Shown here in pieces: positions 19,020 to 27,532 of a DNA stretch of 64,000 nucleotides. The position numbers and the translations under genes were made by a program. The notes under the pieces are model-generated. The model saw nothing but the letters and a program-made list of their open reading frames with translations, searched no databases and was not told where the DNA came from. Source of the stretch: Saccharopolyspora kobensis (GTDB lineage Bacteria; Actinomycetota; Actinomycetes; Mycobacteriales; Pseudonocardiaceae); assembly GCF_900108315.1 (NCBI RefSeq), contig NZ_FNVB01000003.1, forward strand, positions 841,404 to 905,403, written 5' to 3'. The stretch's first letter is position 1, and the number at the start of each line of letters is the position of its first letter.

Positions 19020-19065
19020 CGCAATTTCAATGGAAATCAGACGTGTGATTTCCATTGAAATTGCG
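19020..19065. repeat. 46-bp palindromic repeat, copy 1
   Basis: A 20-bp arm CGCAATTTCAATGGAAATCA (19020-19039), loop GACGTG, and its exact complement (19046-19065). The same element recurs at 45357-45402, 54157-54210 and 54255-54302. Each arm contains its own near-palindrome ATTTCAATKGAAAT, and ACGT stands at or near the centre in all copies. This copy lies between the two divergent hpa promoters, so terminator function is unlikely here. Confidence 0.85.
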
Positions 19066-19136
19066 CACCACCAAAGGACTTCGGGGCGTCTATCAGGTGA
19101 TATGCGTTCGGGGGTCATGTTCGCGCTGGTGGACTA

Positions 19137-19190
19137 TTGACCGGCGCGCAGGCGGCTGTCTAACCTGCCAGCAAGCCAATCATATACGAT
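19137..19190 (+). promoter_or_regulatory. Promoter and operator of hpaD
   Basis: TTGACC (19137-19142) and TAACCT (19161-19166), 18 bp apart, make a good promoter. Just after the expected start lies ATCATATACGAT (19179-19190), a palindrome with one mismatched pair, matching the site in the divergent promoter. Its position downstream of the start site fits repression by the FCD-GntR protein. Confidence 0.55.
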
Positions 19191-19204
19191 CATGGTAGGT
19201 GCGC

Positions 19205-20230
19205 ATGCCTGTCCCCGCTCCCGACGTGGTCCGCGCCGCGGACGCCGAACTGGTCGTCACCGACCTCGCGCGATCCCGGTGGTTCTGGGTGGACGCGCTC
19301 GGCTTCGAAGCCATCGAGGAGGACGACGAGGTCATCTACCTGCGCGGCTACGAGGAGTTCCTGCACCACAGCCTGGTGCTGCGCAAGGGCCCGGAAGCCG
19401 GACTGCGGCGGCTGTCCTACCGGGTGCGCACTCCCGAGGACGTCCAGCGCGCCAAGGACTTCTTCGCCGCCAAGGGCCTGCCCACCCAGGACGTCCCGGC
19501 GGGCACCACCCGCGGCATCGGCGAGGCGGTGCGGGTGGAGGACCCGTTCGGCTTCCCGGTGGAGTTCTTCCACCACGCCGAGCAGGGGCCGCGCCACGTG
19601 CAGCGCTACGACCTGCGGCGCGGCGCCGAACCCTCGCGCATCGACCACTTCAACGTGCTGACGCCGGACGTCCAGGCCGCGCACGACTTCTACGCCGAGC
19701 TCGGCTTCCGCACCTCCGAGACCATCGAGGACGCCGACCAGATCTACGCGGCGTGGATGTTCCGCAAGCCGACCGTGCACGACATCGCCTTCACCGGCGG
19801 CGCCGGGCCGCGCCTGCACCACATCGCCTTCTTCGTGCCGGAGTCGCACCAGATCCTGCGCGCCTGCGACATCCTCGGCTCCACCGCCGACCACGGGCAC
19901 ATCGAGCGCGGGCCGGGCCGCCACGGCGTGTCCAACGCCTTCTACCTGTACCTGCGCGACCCGGACGGGCACCGCCTGGAGCTCTACACCAGCGACTACT
20001 ACACCGGCGACCCGGACCACCAGACCTACCGGTGGGACGTGCAGGACCCGCGCCGCCGCGACTTCTGGGGCCACGACGTCGTGCCCTCCTGGTACCGCGA
20101 GGGCTCGACCGCGCTCGGCCTGGACGGCGCGCCGAAGGAGCTGGTGCACCCGCCGGTCTCGGAGGAGACCGTGCACGTCGGGGCCGACGGCCTGGGCGTG
20201 GTCACCGAAGCCGAGCTGCAGCGCTCCTGA
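19205..20230 (+). CDS. hpaD: Homoprotocatechuate (3,4-dihydroxyphenylacetate) 2,3-dioxygenase
   Basis: A 341-residue two-module VOC extradiol dioxygenase, closely resembling the Mn/Fe enzymes of Arthrobacter (MndD) and Brevibacterium. Metal ligands are His in RIDHFNV (about 148), His in RLHHIAF (about 205) and Glu in HRLELYT (about 258). The blocks HIERGPGRHGVSNAFYLYL, DYYTGDPD and VPSWY are hallmark. It opens the catechol ring next to the side chain to give 5-carboxymethyl-2-hydroxymuconate semialdehyde. ATG 19205 is chosen with GGTAGG just upstream; GTG 19199 is possible. It faces the hpaE/FAH operon and is followed by a transporter. Confidence 0.93.
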   Translation: MPVPAPDVVRAADAELVVTDLARSRWFWVDALGFEAIEEDDEVIYLRGYEEFLHHSLVLRKGPEAGLRRLSYRVRTPEDVQRAKDFFAAKGLPTQDVPAGTTRGIGEAVRVEDPFGFPVEFFHHAEQGPRHVQRYDLRRGAEPSRIDHFNVLTPDVQAAHDFYAELGFRTSETIEDADQIYAAWMFRKPTVHDIAFTGGAGPRLHHIAFFVPESHQILRACDILGSTADHGHIERGPGRHGVSNAFYLYLRDPDGHRLELYTSDYYTGDPDHQTYRWDVQDPRRRDFWGHDVVPSWYREGSTALGLDGAPKELVHPPVSEETVHVGADGLGVVTEAELQRS

Positions 20231-20235
20231 TCGCG

Positions 20236-20274
20236 CGCGATCTCGCGGGAACGCCCGGTTCCCGCGAGATCGCG
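20236..20274. terminator. Strong hairpin between hpaD and the transporter gene
   Basis: CGCGATCTCGCGGGAAC (20236-20252) pairs perfectly with its complement at 20258-20274 over a 5-nt loop. It lies 6 bp after the hpaD stop and 45 bp before the MFS start, so it may end or attenuate the hpaD transcript. There is no T-tract. Confidence 0.5.
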
Positions 20275-20318
20275 CCCCCCGCAAGGCAATCACGACCTCA
20301 GCGAAGAGGCGGAACCAC

Positions 20319-21614
20319 ATGAGCAGCCCGGAGCAGGCGCGCCGCGCCCGACTGGCCAGCATGGTCGGCACCACCATCGAGTGGTACGACTACTTCCTCT
20401 ACGGCACCGCCTCGGCGCTGATCTTCGCCCCGCAGTTCTTCCCCGACCTCTCCCCCACCGCGGGCAAGCTGGCCGCGTTCTCCACGCTGGCCATCGGCTT
20501 CGCCGCCCGCCCGCTGGGCGGCGTGGTGATGGGCCACTTCGGCGACCGCATCGGCCGCAAGTCGATGCTGGTGTTCTCGCTGCTGGTGATGGGCGGCTCG
20601 ACAGTGGCCATCGGGCTGCTGCCGAACTACCAGGCCTGGGGCGTGTGGGCGCCGCTGGCGCTGGTGCTCTGCCGCGTGCTGCAGGGGATCAGCGCGGGCG
20701 GCGAGTGGGGCGGCGCCGCGCTGATGGCCGTCGAGCACGCACCACCGCACCGGCGCGGCCTGTTCGGCTCCTACGCCCAGGTCGGCACCCCGCTGGGCAT
20801 GGTGCTGTCCACAGTGGTCTTCCTGGTGGTGCGCCTGGCCGTCGACGAGCAGCAGTTCACCGCCTGGGGATGGCGGATCCCGTTCCTGCTCAGCATCCTG
20901 CTGGTGCTGCTCGGCCTCTACATCCGGCTGCGGGTGGTGGAGAGCCCGGTGTTCGCGGAGGTCCGCGCGCAGGACCGCCGCGCGCGGATGCCGCTCGCCC
21001 AGGTGCTGCGCAGGCAGCCGACCGCGCTGCTGATCGCCGTCGGCACCTTCGTCGGCAACAACACGCTCGGCTACATCTTCATGGTCTACCTGGTCAGCTA
21101 CAGCGTCGACGAGGCCGGGCTGGGCCAGCAGGTGGTGCTGGTGAACCTGGCGCTGGGCTCGGTGGTGTGGCTGGCGCTGACTCCGGTGTTCGGCGCGATG
21201 TCCGACCGGATCGGCCGCCGCAACGTCTACCTGATCGGCACCGCGCTGAGCGTGCTCTGGGCGTTCCCGCTGTTCTGGCTGATCGACACCGGCAGCGCCC
21301 TGCTGGTGCTGGTCGCGCAGGCGGTCTACGTGATCGGGGTGTCCGCCACCTACGCGCCGCAGGCAGCGCTGTTCACCGAGCTGTTCAGCCCCGAGTGGCG
21401 CTACTCCGGCGCTTCGCTGTCCTACTCGCTCGGCGCAGTGCTCGGCGGCGGCTTCGCGCCGATCGTGTGCACCGCGCTCTACAGCGCCTTCGGCACCACA
21501 GCGGCGATCTCCGGCTACATCGTCCTGGTGAACCTGATCAGCCTGGCGGCGATCGCGGCCATCCCGGCCCATCTCGGCAAGCCGCAGCCCAGCGCCCGAC
21601 CCGTTCGCACCTGA
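20319..21614 (+). CDS. MFS transporter, metabolite:H+ symporter (MHS/ShiA-like) family
   Basis: A 431-residue, 12-helix transporter. The N-terminal TTIEWYDYFLYGTASAL and the loop 2-3 motif GHFGDRIGRKS are diagnostic for the MHS family, which imports organic acids, betaines and aromatic acids with protons. A second DRIGRRN motif lies in the central loop. It follows hpaD, so the likely substrate is 3,4-dihydroxy- or 4-hydroxyphenylacetate. The hydroxylase HpaBC is not in the window, which suggests that the catechol itself or a precursor processed elsewhere is used. Confidence 0.88.
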   Translation: MSSPEQARRARLASMVGTTIEWYDYFLYGTASALIFAPQFFPDLSPTAGKLAAFSTLAIGFAARPLGGVVMGHFGDRIGRKSMLVFSLLVMGGSTVAIGLLPNYQAWGVWAPLALVLCRVLQGISAGGEWGGAALMAVEHAPPHRRGLFGSYAQVGTPLGMVLSTVVFLVVRLAVDEQQFTAWGWRIPFLLSILLVLLGLYIRLRVVESPVFAEVRAQDRRARMPLAQVLRRQPTALLIAVGTFVGNNTLGYIFMVYLVSYSVDEAGLGQQVVLVNLALGSVVWLALTPVFGAMSDRIGRRNVYLIGTALSVLWAFPLFWLIDTGSALLVLVAQAVYVIGVSATYAPQAALFTELFSPEWRYSGASLSYSLGAVLGGGFAPIVCTALYSAFGTTAAISGYIVLVNLISLAAIAAIPAHLGKPQPSARPVRT

Positions 21615-21618
21615 CCGG

Positions 21619-22029
21619 TCAGACGTACTGCTCGGCGAACTCCTCCGTCGGCTCGATGGGCGTGATGACGTCGATCAGGACGCCGTTCGGGTCGGACACG
21701 ATGAAGTGCCGCTGCCCGAAGTCCTCGCTGCGCAGTTCGAGCTCGGCCGGCAGCCCGCCGCGGACGACCAGCCGGTCCCACTCCGCGTCGACGTCGGCCA
21801 CCTCGAAGTTGAGCAGCACGCCCTGGGCGTTCTTGCGGTAGGCGGCGGGCAGCGTCGGGTGGGTGCCGTCGAGCAGCGCGAGCTCGCTGCACGGCGGGCC
21901 GGGCCGCCGAAGGCTCACGTACCAGTCGGCCTCGAACGTCGTCTCGAAGCCCAGCAGCCCGGTGTAGAAGTCGCGGGACTCCTGCAGCCGCGCCGTGCAG
22001 AGGACCGGGTAGAAGCTGGTCAGCATCAT
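21619..22029 (-). CDS. VOC-family (glyoxalase-like) protein
   Basis: A 136-residue VOC module: [25 protein letters not shown] at the N terminus and [21 protein letters not shown] at the C terminus. ATG 22029 is chosen because AAAGGAG lies 6 bp before it. Two further ATGs lie close by, at 22035 and 22026. It is divergent from the TetR gene at 22109 with paired operators between them, so it is probably the repressor's target. The substrate is unknown; detoxification of a reactive carbonyl or antibiotic is typical. Confidence 0.85.
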   Translation of the reverse strand: MMLTSFYPVLCTARLQESRDFYTGLLGFETTFEADWYVSLRRPGPPCSELALLDGTHPTLPAAYRKNAQGVLLNFEVADVDAEWDRLVVRGGLPAELELRSEDFGQRHFIVSDPNGVLIDVITPIEPTEEFAEQYV

Positions 22030-22040
22030 GGGCATCTCCT

Positions 22041-22092
22041 TTGACATACCGTCGGTAGGCGAAACTTATTTGGCGTACCATCGGTATGTCAA
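22041..22092. promoter_or_regulatory. Face-to-face promoters with two TetR-type operator boxes
   Basis: TTGACATACC (22041-22050) and its exact complement GGTATGTCAA (22083-22092) give an inward-facing TTGACA on each strand. Both point at the only AT-rich stretch (AAACTTATTT, 22062-22071), which would supply both -10 regions. Each -35 is followed by a box: TACCGTCGGTA (22047-22057) and TACCATCGGTA (22076-22086). One TetR protein could shut both promoters. Confidence 0.6.
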
Positions 22093-22108
22093 CAGCGGGA
22101 GGAGCACG

Positions 22109-22717
22109 ATGGCCGACGGCATCAGGGCGCAGCAGCGCGAGCAGACCCGGCGAACACTGCTGCGCGAGAGCAGGCAGCTGTTCGCGACCAAGGGCTACGG
22201 CGCGGTGGGCCTCTCGGAGATCGTGCGCACCGCGGGAGTCACCAAAGGCGCGCTGTACCACCACTTCGACAGCAAGGCCGCGCTCTTCCGCGCGGTGCTG
22301 GAACAGGTGCAGCGCGAAGTGGCGGAGCAGGTGGCGGCGGCCGCCGACGCCGAAGCCGACCCGTGGACCCAGCTCACCGCGGGCTGCCGGGCGTTCCTCA
22401 CCGCGAGCACCGATCCCGACGCGCAGCGGATCATGCTCGTCGACGGCCCCGCAGTGCTGGGCTGGACCGAGTGGCGCGCACTGGACGAGGCCGCCTCGGC
22501 CCATCACCTGACCGAAGCGCTCACCGGGCTGATCGAGGCGGGCGTGATCGCGCGCCAACCGGTGGCACCGCTGGCCCACCTGCTGTCCGGCGCGATGAAC
22601 GAGGCCGCGCTGTGGCTCGCGGTGTCGGGCAGGCCCGGGGATCTGGACGACACGTGGGCAGCGCTCGCGCGGATGCTGGAGTCGCTGCGCGCCCCATACG
22701 GGACCACTGCGGCATAG
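22109..22717 (+). CDS. TetR-family transcriptional regulator
   Basis: A 202-residue regulator. The N-terminal HTH (residues about 10-58: TRRTLLRESRQLFATKGYGAVGLSEIV, GVTKGALYHHFDSKAALF) is followed by a helical ligand domain with TSTDPDAQRIMLVDGPAVLGW-like sequence, as in AcrR-type members. ATG 22109 follows GGGAGGAGC. It is divergent from a VOC gene with two matching boxes in the shared promoter (22041-22092). Confidence 0.92.
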   Translation: MADGIRAQQREQTRRTLLRESRQLFATKGYGAVGLSEIVRTAGVTKGALYHHFDSKAALFRAVLEQVQREVAEQVAAAADAEADPWTQLTAGCRAFLTASTDPDAQRIMLVDGPAVLGWTEWRALDEAASAHHLTEALTGLIEAGVIARQPVAPLAHLLSGAMNEAALWLAVSGRPGDLDDTWAALARMLESLRAPYGTTAA

Positions 22718-22963
22718 CGACGGAAACGGGCCATTCGGGCCGTGCGCTGGCACACATTCGGGCGATCCGGAAATGAGCGGCAGGCACTTTACGACAGGCG
22801 AAGAATTTGCCGTGCTCGGCCTCGTTGACGACGATATTTGCCGTCAATAGAGTTCGGCCGCAACGCGAACGGCAATTCGACGGCCCCGGTTCTGCGGTGC
22901 GGAATCCGGTGCTTCACCATCTTTCCCGCTGCGAACAACGTCGGAAGTCCCAGGGGAGCACGC

Positions 22964-24415
22964 ATGTCCGGTTCCGCGCCCACCACCGCGCCCGCCTCCG
23001 GCTGGGGCCGGGTGATGCGGCGCAAACCGGTCAGCCGGCTCAACGCCGAGAGCGGCGCCGACAGCGGTGGCAGCGAGCTGCGCCGATCGCTGGGCGTGTT
23101 CCGGCTGACCATGATCGGCGTGGGTTCCACGGTCGGCACCGGGATCTTCATCGTGCTCAACGAGGCGGTGCCCAAGGCCGGGCCCGCGGTGGTCGTGTCG
23201 TTCGTGCTGGCCGCCATCACCGCGGCACTCACCGCGCTCTGCTACGCCGAGCTCGCCTCCACCATCCCGGTGTCCGGTGCGTCCTACACCTACGCCTACG
23301 CCACGATGGGCGAGCTGATCGCCTTCATCGTCGGTGCCTGCCTGCTGCTGGAGTACGGGGTGGCGGCCTCGGCGGTGGCCGTCGGCTGGGGCGAGTACCT
23401 CAACGCGCTGCTCGGCGACGTCACCGGCTGGCAGCTGCCCGCCGAGTTCAGCGCCCCGCCCGGCGAGGGCGGGATCCTGAACGTGCCCGCCGCCGTGCTG
23501 GTCACCGCCTGCTGCCTGCTGCTGGTGCGCGGCGCGAAGGAGTCCGCGACGATCAACGCGATCACGGTGTGCATCAAGCTCGCCGTGCTGCTGCTGTTCG
23601 TCGCGGTGGCCTTCACCGCGTTCAACGCCGAGAACGCCCAGCCCTTCGCCCCGTTCGGCGCGGCCGGGGTCGGTGCCGCCGCCTCCATGGTGTTCTTCTC
23701 CTACATCGGCATGGACACCGTCTCCACCGCCGGCGAGGAGGTGCGCAACCCGCGGCGGACGCTGCCGCTGGCGCTGTTCTGGTGCGTCGTGATCGTCACC
23801 TCCATCTACCTCCTGGTGGCCATCGCAGGCATCGGCGCGCAGCCGTGGCAGCGGTTCGAGGGCCAGCAGGCGGGCCTGGCGGCGATCCTGGGCGACCTGA
23901 CCGGTTCCGGCTGGCCCGCCATCGTGCTCGCCGCCGGCGGTGTGGTGTCGATCTTCGGCGTCACGCTGACCACGATCTACGGCCAGACCCGGATCCTGTT
24001 CTCGATGGGCCGCGACGGCATGGTCCCGAAGGTCTTCCACACCGTCCACCCGCGCCGCCGGACCCCGGTGCACAACACGCTGATCGTCTCGCTGTTCGTC
24101 GGCCTGCTGGCGGCGGTGGTGCCGCTGAACACGCTGGCGAACCTGACCAGCATGGGCACTCTGGTGGCGTTCACCGTCGTCTCCGCGGGCGTGGTGATCC
24201 TCCGCCGCACCCGCCCGGACCTCGACCGCGGCTTCCGCGCCCCGGGCGGCCCGGTGGTCCCGGCGCTGAGCATCGCGGCCTGCGTCTACCTGATCTCCCA
24301 GCTGCCGTGGAGCACGTACCTGATGTTCGCGATCTGGCTGGCGCTGGCCCTCACCCTGTACTTCACCTACAGCGTCAAGCACAGCACCCTGGCCACCGGC
24401 GAGCCTCGCGCGTAG
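22964..24415 (+). CDS. APC-family amino acid permease
   Basis: A 483-residue permease with 12-13 membrane segments. The first helix motif MIGVGSTVGTGIFIVLNEAVPKAGPAVVVSF and the conserved YAELASTIPVSGASYTYAYAT are typical of the cationic amino acid/GABA (YcgG/CAT-like) branch of APC. The start is ATG 22964 with GGGGAG 7 bp upstream. No enzymes of amino acid breakdown adjoin it. The stretch 22718-22963 before it has no convincing gene. Confidence 0.9.
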   Translation: MSGSAPTTAPASGWGRVMRRKPVSRLNAESGADSGGSELRRSLGVFRLTMIGVGSTVGTGIFIVLNEAVPKAGPAVVVSFVLAAITAALTALCYAELASTIPVSGASYTYAYATMGELIAFIVGACLLLEYGVAASAVAVGWGEYLNALLGDVTGWQLPAEFSAPPGEGGILNVPAAVLVTACCLLLVRGAKESATINAITVCIKLAVLLLFVAVAFTAFNAENAQPFAPFGAAGVGAAASMVFFSYIGMDTVSTAGEEVRNPRRTLPLALFWCVVIVTSIYLLVAIAGIGAQPWQRFEGQQAGLAAILGDLTGSGWPAIVLAAGGVVSIFGVTLTTIYGQTRILFSMGRDGMVPKVFHTVHPRRRTPVHNTLIVSLFVGLLAAVVPLNTLANLTSMGTLVAFTVVSAGVVILRRTRPDLDRGFRAPGGPVVPALSIAACVYLISQLPWSTYLMFAIWLALALTLYFTYSVKHSTLATGEPRA

Positions 24416-24421
24416 CAGATC

Positions 24422-24452
24422 CCCGGCGGCCGCGGCACACGCGGTCGCCGGG
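24422..24452 (+). terminator. Terminator-like hairpin after the permease
   Basis: CCCGGCGGCCGCG (24422-24434) and CGCGGTCGCCGGG (24440-24452) form a 13-bp stem with one G-U pair and a 5-nt loop, 7 bp after the permease stop. A short TTT follows later but there is no true T-tract. Confidence 0.55.
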
Positions 24453-24567
24453 CATGCGAGTTTGGAAAAACCCCGAATCAGTGGGAAAATGGAAAGTCGG
24501 CGTGTCCACCACCATCCAATGGGGACTCCGCCGAACCTGGTGTCAGGATAGCCGCTGTGAGGGGCAA

Positions 24568-26745
24568 GTGTCAAATCAGGGGTACGAAGAGGAACTTCGG
24601 TCCGAGCGCGGATACGTGGCTCAGCTCTACGCGCGGCTCGACGCCGAACGCGCGCGGGTGCGGGGCGAGTACCGGACCGCGCTACGGGACCACGGCGGCA
24701 CTGCCGTCGAGCGGGACGTCGACGTGCGCGCTCTCGCCCGGGAGGCGAAGCGGCTGGACGTGGCGGACAACGGGCTGTGCTTCGGCCGCCTGGACAGCAT
24801 CTCCGGTGAGCGGTCGCACATCGGCCGGATCGGCATCTTCGACGAGGACGACGACTACGAGCCGCTGCTGCTCGACTGGCGGGCGCCCGCCGCCCGGCCG
24901 TTCTACACCGCCACCGGCGCGAACCCGGAGAACATGCGGCGGCGCAGGCAGTTCCACACGCGCGGGCGGGAGCTGACCGGCTTCACCGACGAGGTGCTCG
25001 GCCGCCCCGGTGGTGACGCGCAGGGCGACGCGGCGCTGCTCGCGGCGGTCAACGCGCCGCGCGGCGAGGGAATGCGCGACATCGTGGCCACGATCCAGGC
25101 CGAGCAGGACGAGATCATCCGGCTCGACCACCCCGGGGTGCTGGTCATCGAGGGCGGCCCGGGCACCGGGAAGACCGTGGTCGCCCTGCACCGCGTCGCC
25201 TACCTGCTCTACACCCAGCGGGAGCGCATGGAGCGCCACGGCGTGCTCGTGGTCGGGCCCAATCCGGCGTTCCTGAACCACATCGGCCGCGTGCTGCCGT
25301 CGCTGGGCGAATCCGACGTGGTGTTCATGACCACCGGCGATCTCGTGCCCGGCAAGCACGTGACCGCCGAGGACCCGCCGGAAGCCGCGCGCATCAAGGG
25401 TTCGCTGAAGATCCTCGACGTTTTGACCGCGGCCATCGCCGACCGCCAGCGGCTACCGGAGCACCCGGTGCCGATCGAGCTGCAGGACGTCGCGGTGCGG
25501 ATCGACGCCGAGACCGCGGAGTGGGCCAGGCAGGAGGCGCGCGACAGCGGCCTGCCGCACAACGAGGCCCGCGCGGTGTTCACCGAGATCGTGACCTACG
25601 TGCTCACCGAGCGGGCCATCGCGCGGATCGGCAAGGGCTGGCTGACCAGGGCCGACAAGGAGGCTTGGGAGCAGCTGCGGGGCGACCTGATCAAGGAGCT
25701 CGCGGAGAACGACGCGTTCACCACCGCGCTCGACGAGCTCTGGCCCGTGCTGACGCCGGAATCGCTGCTGGCACCGCTGTTCAGCTCCGCCGAGAGGCTG
25801 CGCGCCGCCGGCGCCGATGAGGCGCTGCTGCGCGCAGACGGCGACGCCTGGACCGTTTCGGACGTCCCACTGCTCGACGAGCTGGTCGACCTGCTGGGCC
25901 GCGACAAGTCCGCCGACCGGCAGGCCGAGCGGGAGCGCGCCAGGGAGGCCGAGTACGCCGAGGGCGTCATGGAGATCCTCAGCTTCGAGCGCCACGACAT
26001 GATGGACGACGAGGACCACCTGCTCGCCCAGGACCTGATCGACGCCGCGGACCTGGCCGACCGCTTCGGCCAGCGCGACACCCGCGACCTCGCCGAGCGC
26101 GCCGCCGCGGACCGGGACTGGACCTACCGGCACGTCGTGGTCGACGAGGCCCAGGAACTGTCCGAAATGGACTGGCGAGTGCTGATGCGGCGCTGCCCGA
26201 GCCGGTCGTTCACGGTGGTCGGCGACCTCGCCCAGCGCCGCTCGGAGGCCGGGGCGAGGTCCTGGGGCGCGATGCTGGAACCGTACGTGCCGGGCCGCTG
26301 GGTCTACCGGTCGCTGACGGTGAACTACCGGACGCCCGCCGAGATCATGGCGGTCGCCGGAGCGGTGCTCGCCGAGTTCGCGCCGGAGATCGAGCCGCCG
26401 GACTCGGTGCGCGCGTGCGGCGTCCGGCCGTGGTCCAGGCAGGTCGGCGCGGACGAACTGCCCGCCGCGATCGAGGAGTTCACCCGCGAGGAAGCCGACC
26501 GCGAGGGCACCTGCGTGGTGATCGGTCCGCCGGGCGTGCCGGGCACCGTGCCCGCGTCGGAGACCAAGGGCCTGGAGTACGACGCCGTCCTGGTCGTGGA
26601 GCCGGAGCGCATCCTCGCCGACGGCCCGCGCGGAGCTGCGGAGCTCTACGTCTCCCTGACCCGCGCCACGCAGCGCCTCGGCGTCCTGCACCAGGGCCCG
26701 CTGCCGCAGGCCCTGTCCGGGCTCGCCGAGGCCGAGCGCGTGTAG
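24568..26745 (+). CDS. HelD/HelR-like superfamily 1 RNA polymerase-associated ATPase
   Basis: A 725-residue UvrD/Rep-like protein of the actinobacterial HelD type. An N-terminal coiled-coil (EEELRSERGYVAQLYARLDAERARV) precedes LLLDWRAPAARPFY, Walker A GGPGTGKT (about 197-204), Walker B VVVDEAQELSEMD (about 524), LTVNYRTPAEI and the C-terminal KGLEYDAVLVVEP and LYVSLTRATQ. HelD removes stalled RNA polymerase from DNA, and HelR homologues displace rifamycins. The start is GTG 24568 after GAGGGG. I saw no rifamycin-associated palindrome upstream, so drug induction is not supported by sequence. Confidence 0.9.
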   Translation: MSNQGYEEELRSERGYVAQLYARLDAERARVRGEYRTALRDHGGTAVERDVDVRALAREAKRLDVADNGLCFGRLDSISGERSHIGRIGIFDEDDDYEPLLLDWRAPAARPFYTATGANPENMRRRRQFHTRGRELTGFTDEVLGRPGGDAQGDAALLAAVNAPRGEGMRDIVATIQAEQDEIIRLDHPGVLVIEGGPGTGKTVVALHRVAYLLYTQRERMERHGVLVVGPNPAFLNHIGRVLPSLGESDVVFMTTGDLVPGKHVTAEDPPEAARIKGSLKILDVLTAAIADRQRLPEHPVPIELQDVAVRIDAETAEWARQEARDSGLPHNEARAVFTEIVTYVLTERAIARIGKGWLTRADKEAWEQLRGDLIKELAENDAFTTALDELWPVLTPESLLAPLFSSAERLRAAGADEALLRADGDAWTVSDVPLLDELVDLLGRDKSADRQAERERAREAEYAEGVMEILSFERHDMMDDEDHLLAQDLIDAADLADRFGQRDTRDLAERAAADRDWTYRHVVVDEAQELSEMDWRVLMRRCPSRSFTVVGDLAQRRSEAGARSWGAMLEPYVPGRWVYRSLTVNYRTPAEIMAVAGAVLAEFAPEIEPPDSVRACGVRPWSRQVGADELPAAIEEFTREEADREGTCVVIGPPGVPGTVPASETKGLEYDAVLVVEPERILADGPRGAAELYVSLTRATQRLGVLHQGPLPQALSGLAEAERV

Positions 26746-26777
26746 CGGCGGCGGGCCCACCGGCCGACCATGTGCGC

Positions 26778-27491
26778 ATGGCATCCACGCTGCACGTGCG
26801 CATCGCCGCGGAGCTGCGGTTCTTCGCGGCTCCGCGGCACCGGGGCGGGACGGCCGAGGTGCCCTACGACGGAACAGCCACTCTCGGCCACATCGCCGAG
26901 TCGCTGGGCGTGCCGTTGACCGAGGTCGGTGCCCTGCTGGCCGACGGCGTGCCGCGCTCCCCCGCCTTCCAGCCGCGTGCCGGGACGACGCTGGAGATCC
27001 GGCCGGTCGAGCGGCCGCAGGACCTCCCGCCGCGCTTCCTGCTCGACGTGCACCTGGGCAAGCTCGCCCGGCGCCTGCGGCTGGTCGGCGTGGACGCGGC
27101 CTACCGCAACGACGCGGCCGACGACGAGCTGATCGCGGAGGCCGAGCGCGAGCACCGGGTCCTGCTCACCCAGGACCGCGGCCTTCTGCAACGGCGAGCG
27201 CTGTGGGCGGGCGCCTACGTGCGCGGTTCCGATCCGGCTCGGCAGCTGGTCGACGTCGTCGAGCGGTTCGCGCCACCGCTGGCGCCGTGGACGCGCTGCA
27301 CCGCGTGCAACGGCCTGCTGATCGCCGTGTCCAAAGAGGACGTGCAGGCGGAGATCGAACCGGGAACTCGGAGGCACTACGACGAGTACGCCCGGTGCCG
27401 GGACTGCGAGCGGGTGTACTGGCGCGGAGCGCATTCCAGGCGGATCGACGTGATCATCCGCTCGGCGCAGGAGGCGCACCCGGACGGCTGA
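26778..27491 (+). CDS. Mut7-C RNase-domain protein with N-terminal ubiquitin-like domain
   Basis: A 237-residue protein. Residues about 5-80 form a ThiS/ubiquitin-like fold (LHVRIAAELRFFAAPRHRGG). The Mut7-C PIN-like domain (about 85-235) has FLLDVHLGKLARRLRLVGVDA, LLTQDRGLL and a zinc ribbon with CTACN and CRDCERVYW. Mut7-C domains are thought to be RNases. It lies 32 bp after the HelD-like gene in the same direction and may be co-transcribed with it. Confidence 0.88.
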   Translation: MASTLHVRIAAELRFFAAPRHRGGTAEVPYDGTATLGHIAESLGVPLTEVGALLADGVPRSPAFQPRAGTTLEIRPVERPQDLPPRFLLDVHLGKLARRLRLVGVDAAYRNDAADDELIAEAEREHRVLLTQDRGLLQRRALWAGAYVRGSDPARQLVDVVERFAPPLAPWTRCTACNGLLIAVSKEDVQAEIEPGTRRHYDEYARCRDCERVYWRGAHSRRIDVIIRSAQEAHPDG

Positions 27492-27532
27492 TCGGCTCAG
27501 ATGGCGGGTTCCCGGCTGTCGCGTTCGCCGGT

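Noticed and set aside
16832-19030. A 732-codon minus-strand frame ending as the FCD-GntR gene
   Set aside because: Upstream of GTG 17518 it is the FAH-RraA gene in a wrong frame. The regulator's own start with GTGA overlap is sufficient.
24416-24567. Rifamycin-associated element upstream of the HelD-like gene
   Set aside because: No GGGGCTTGC/GCAAGCCCC palindrome is present; the only dyad is the permease terminator-like hairpin.
22807-26745. A 1312-codon open frame running through the APC permease and into the HelD-like gene
   Set aside because: The first 580 codons are the permease read in another frame (arginine/glycine-rich, no domains). Only the part from GTG 24568 is a real protein.
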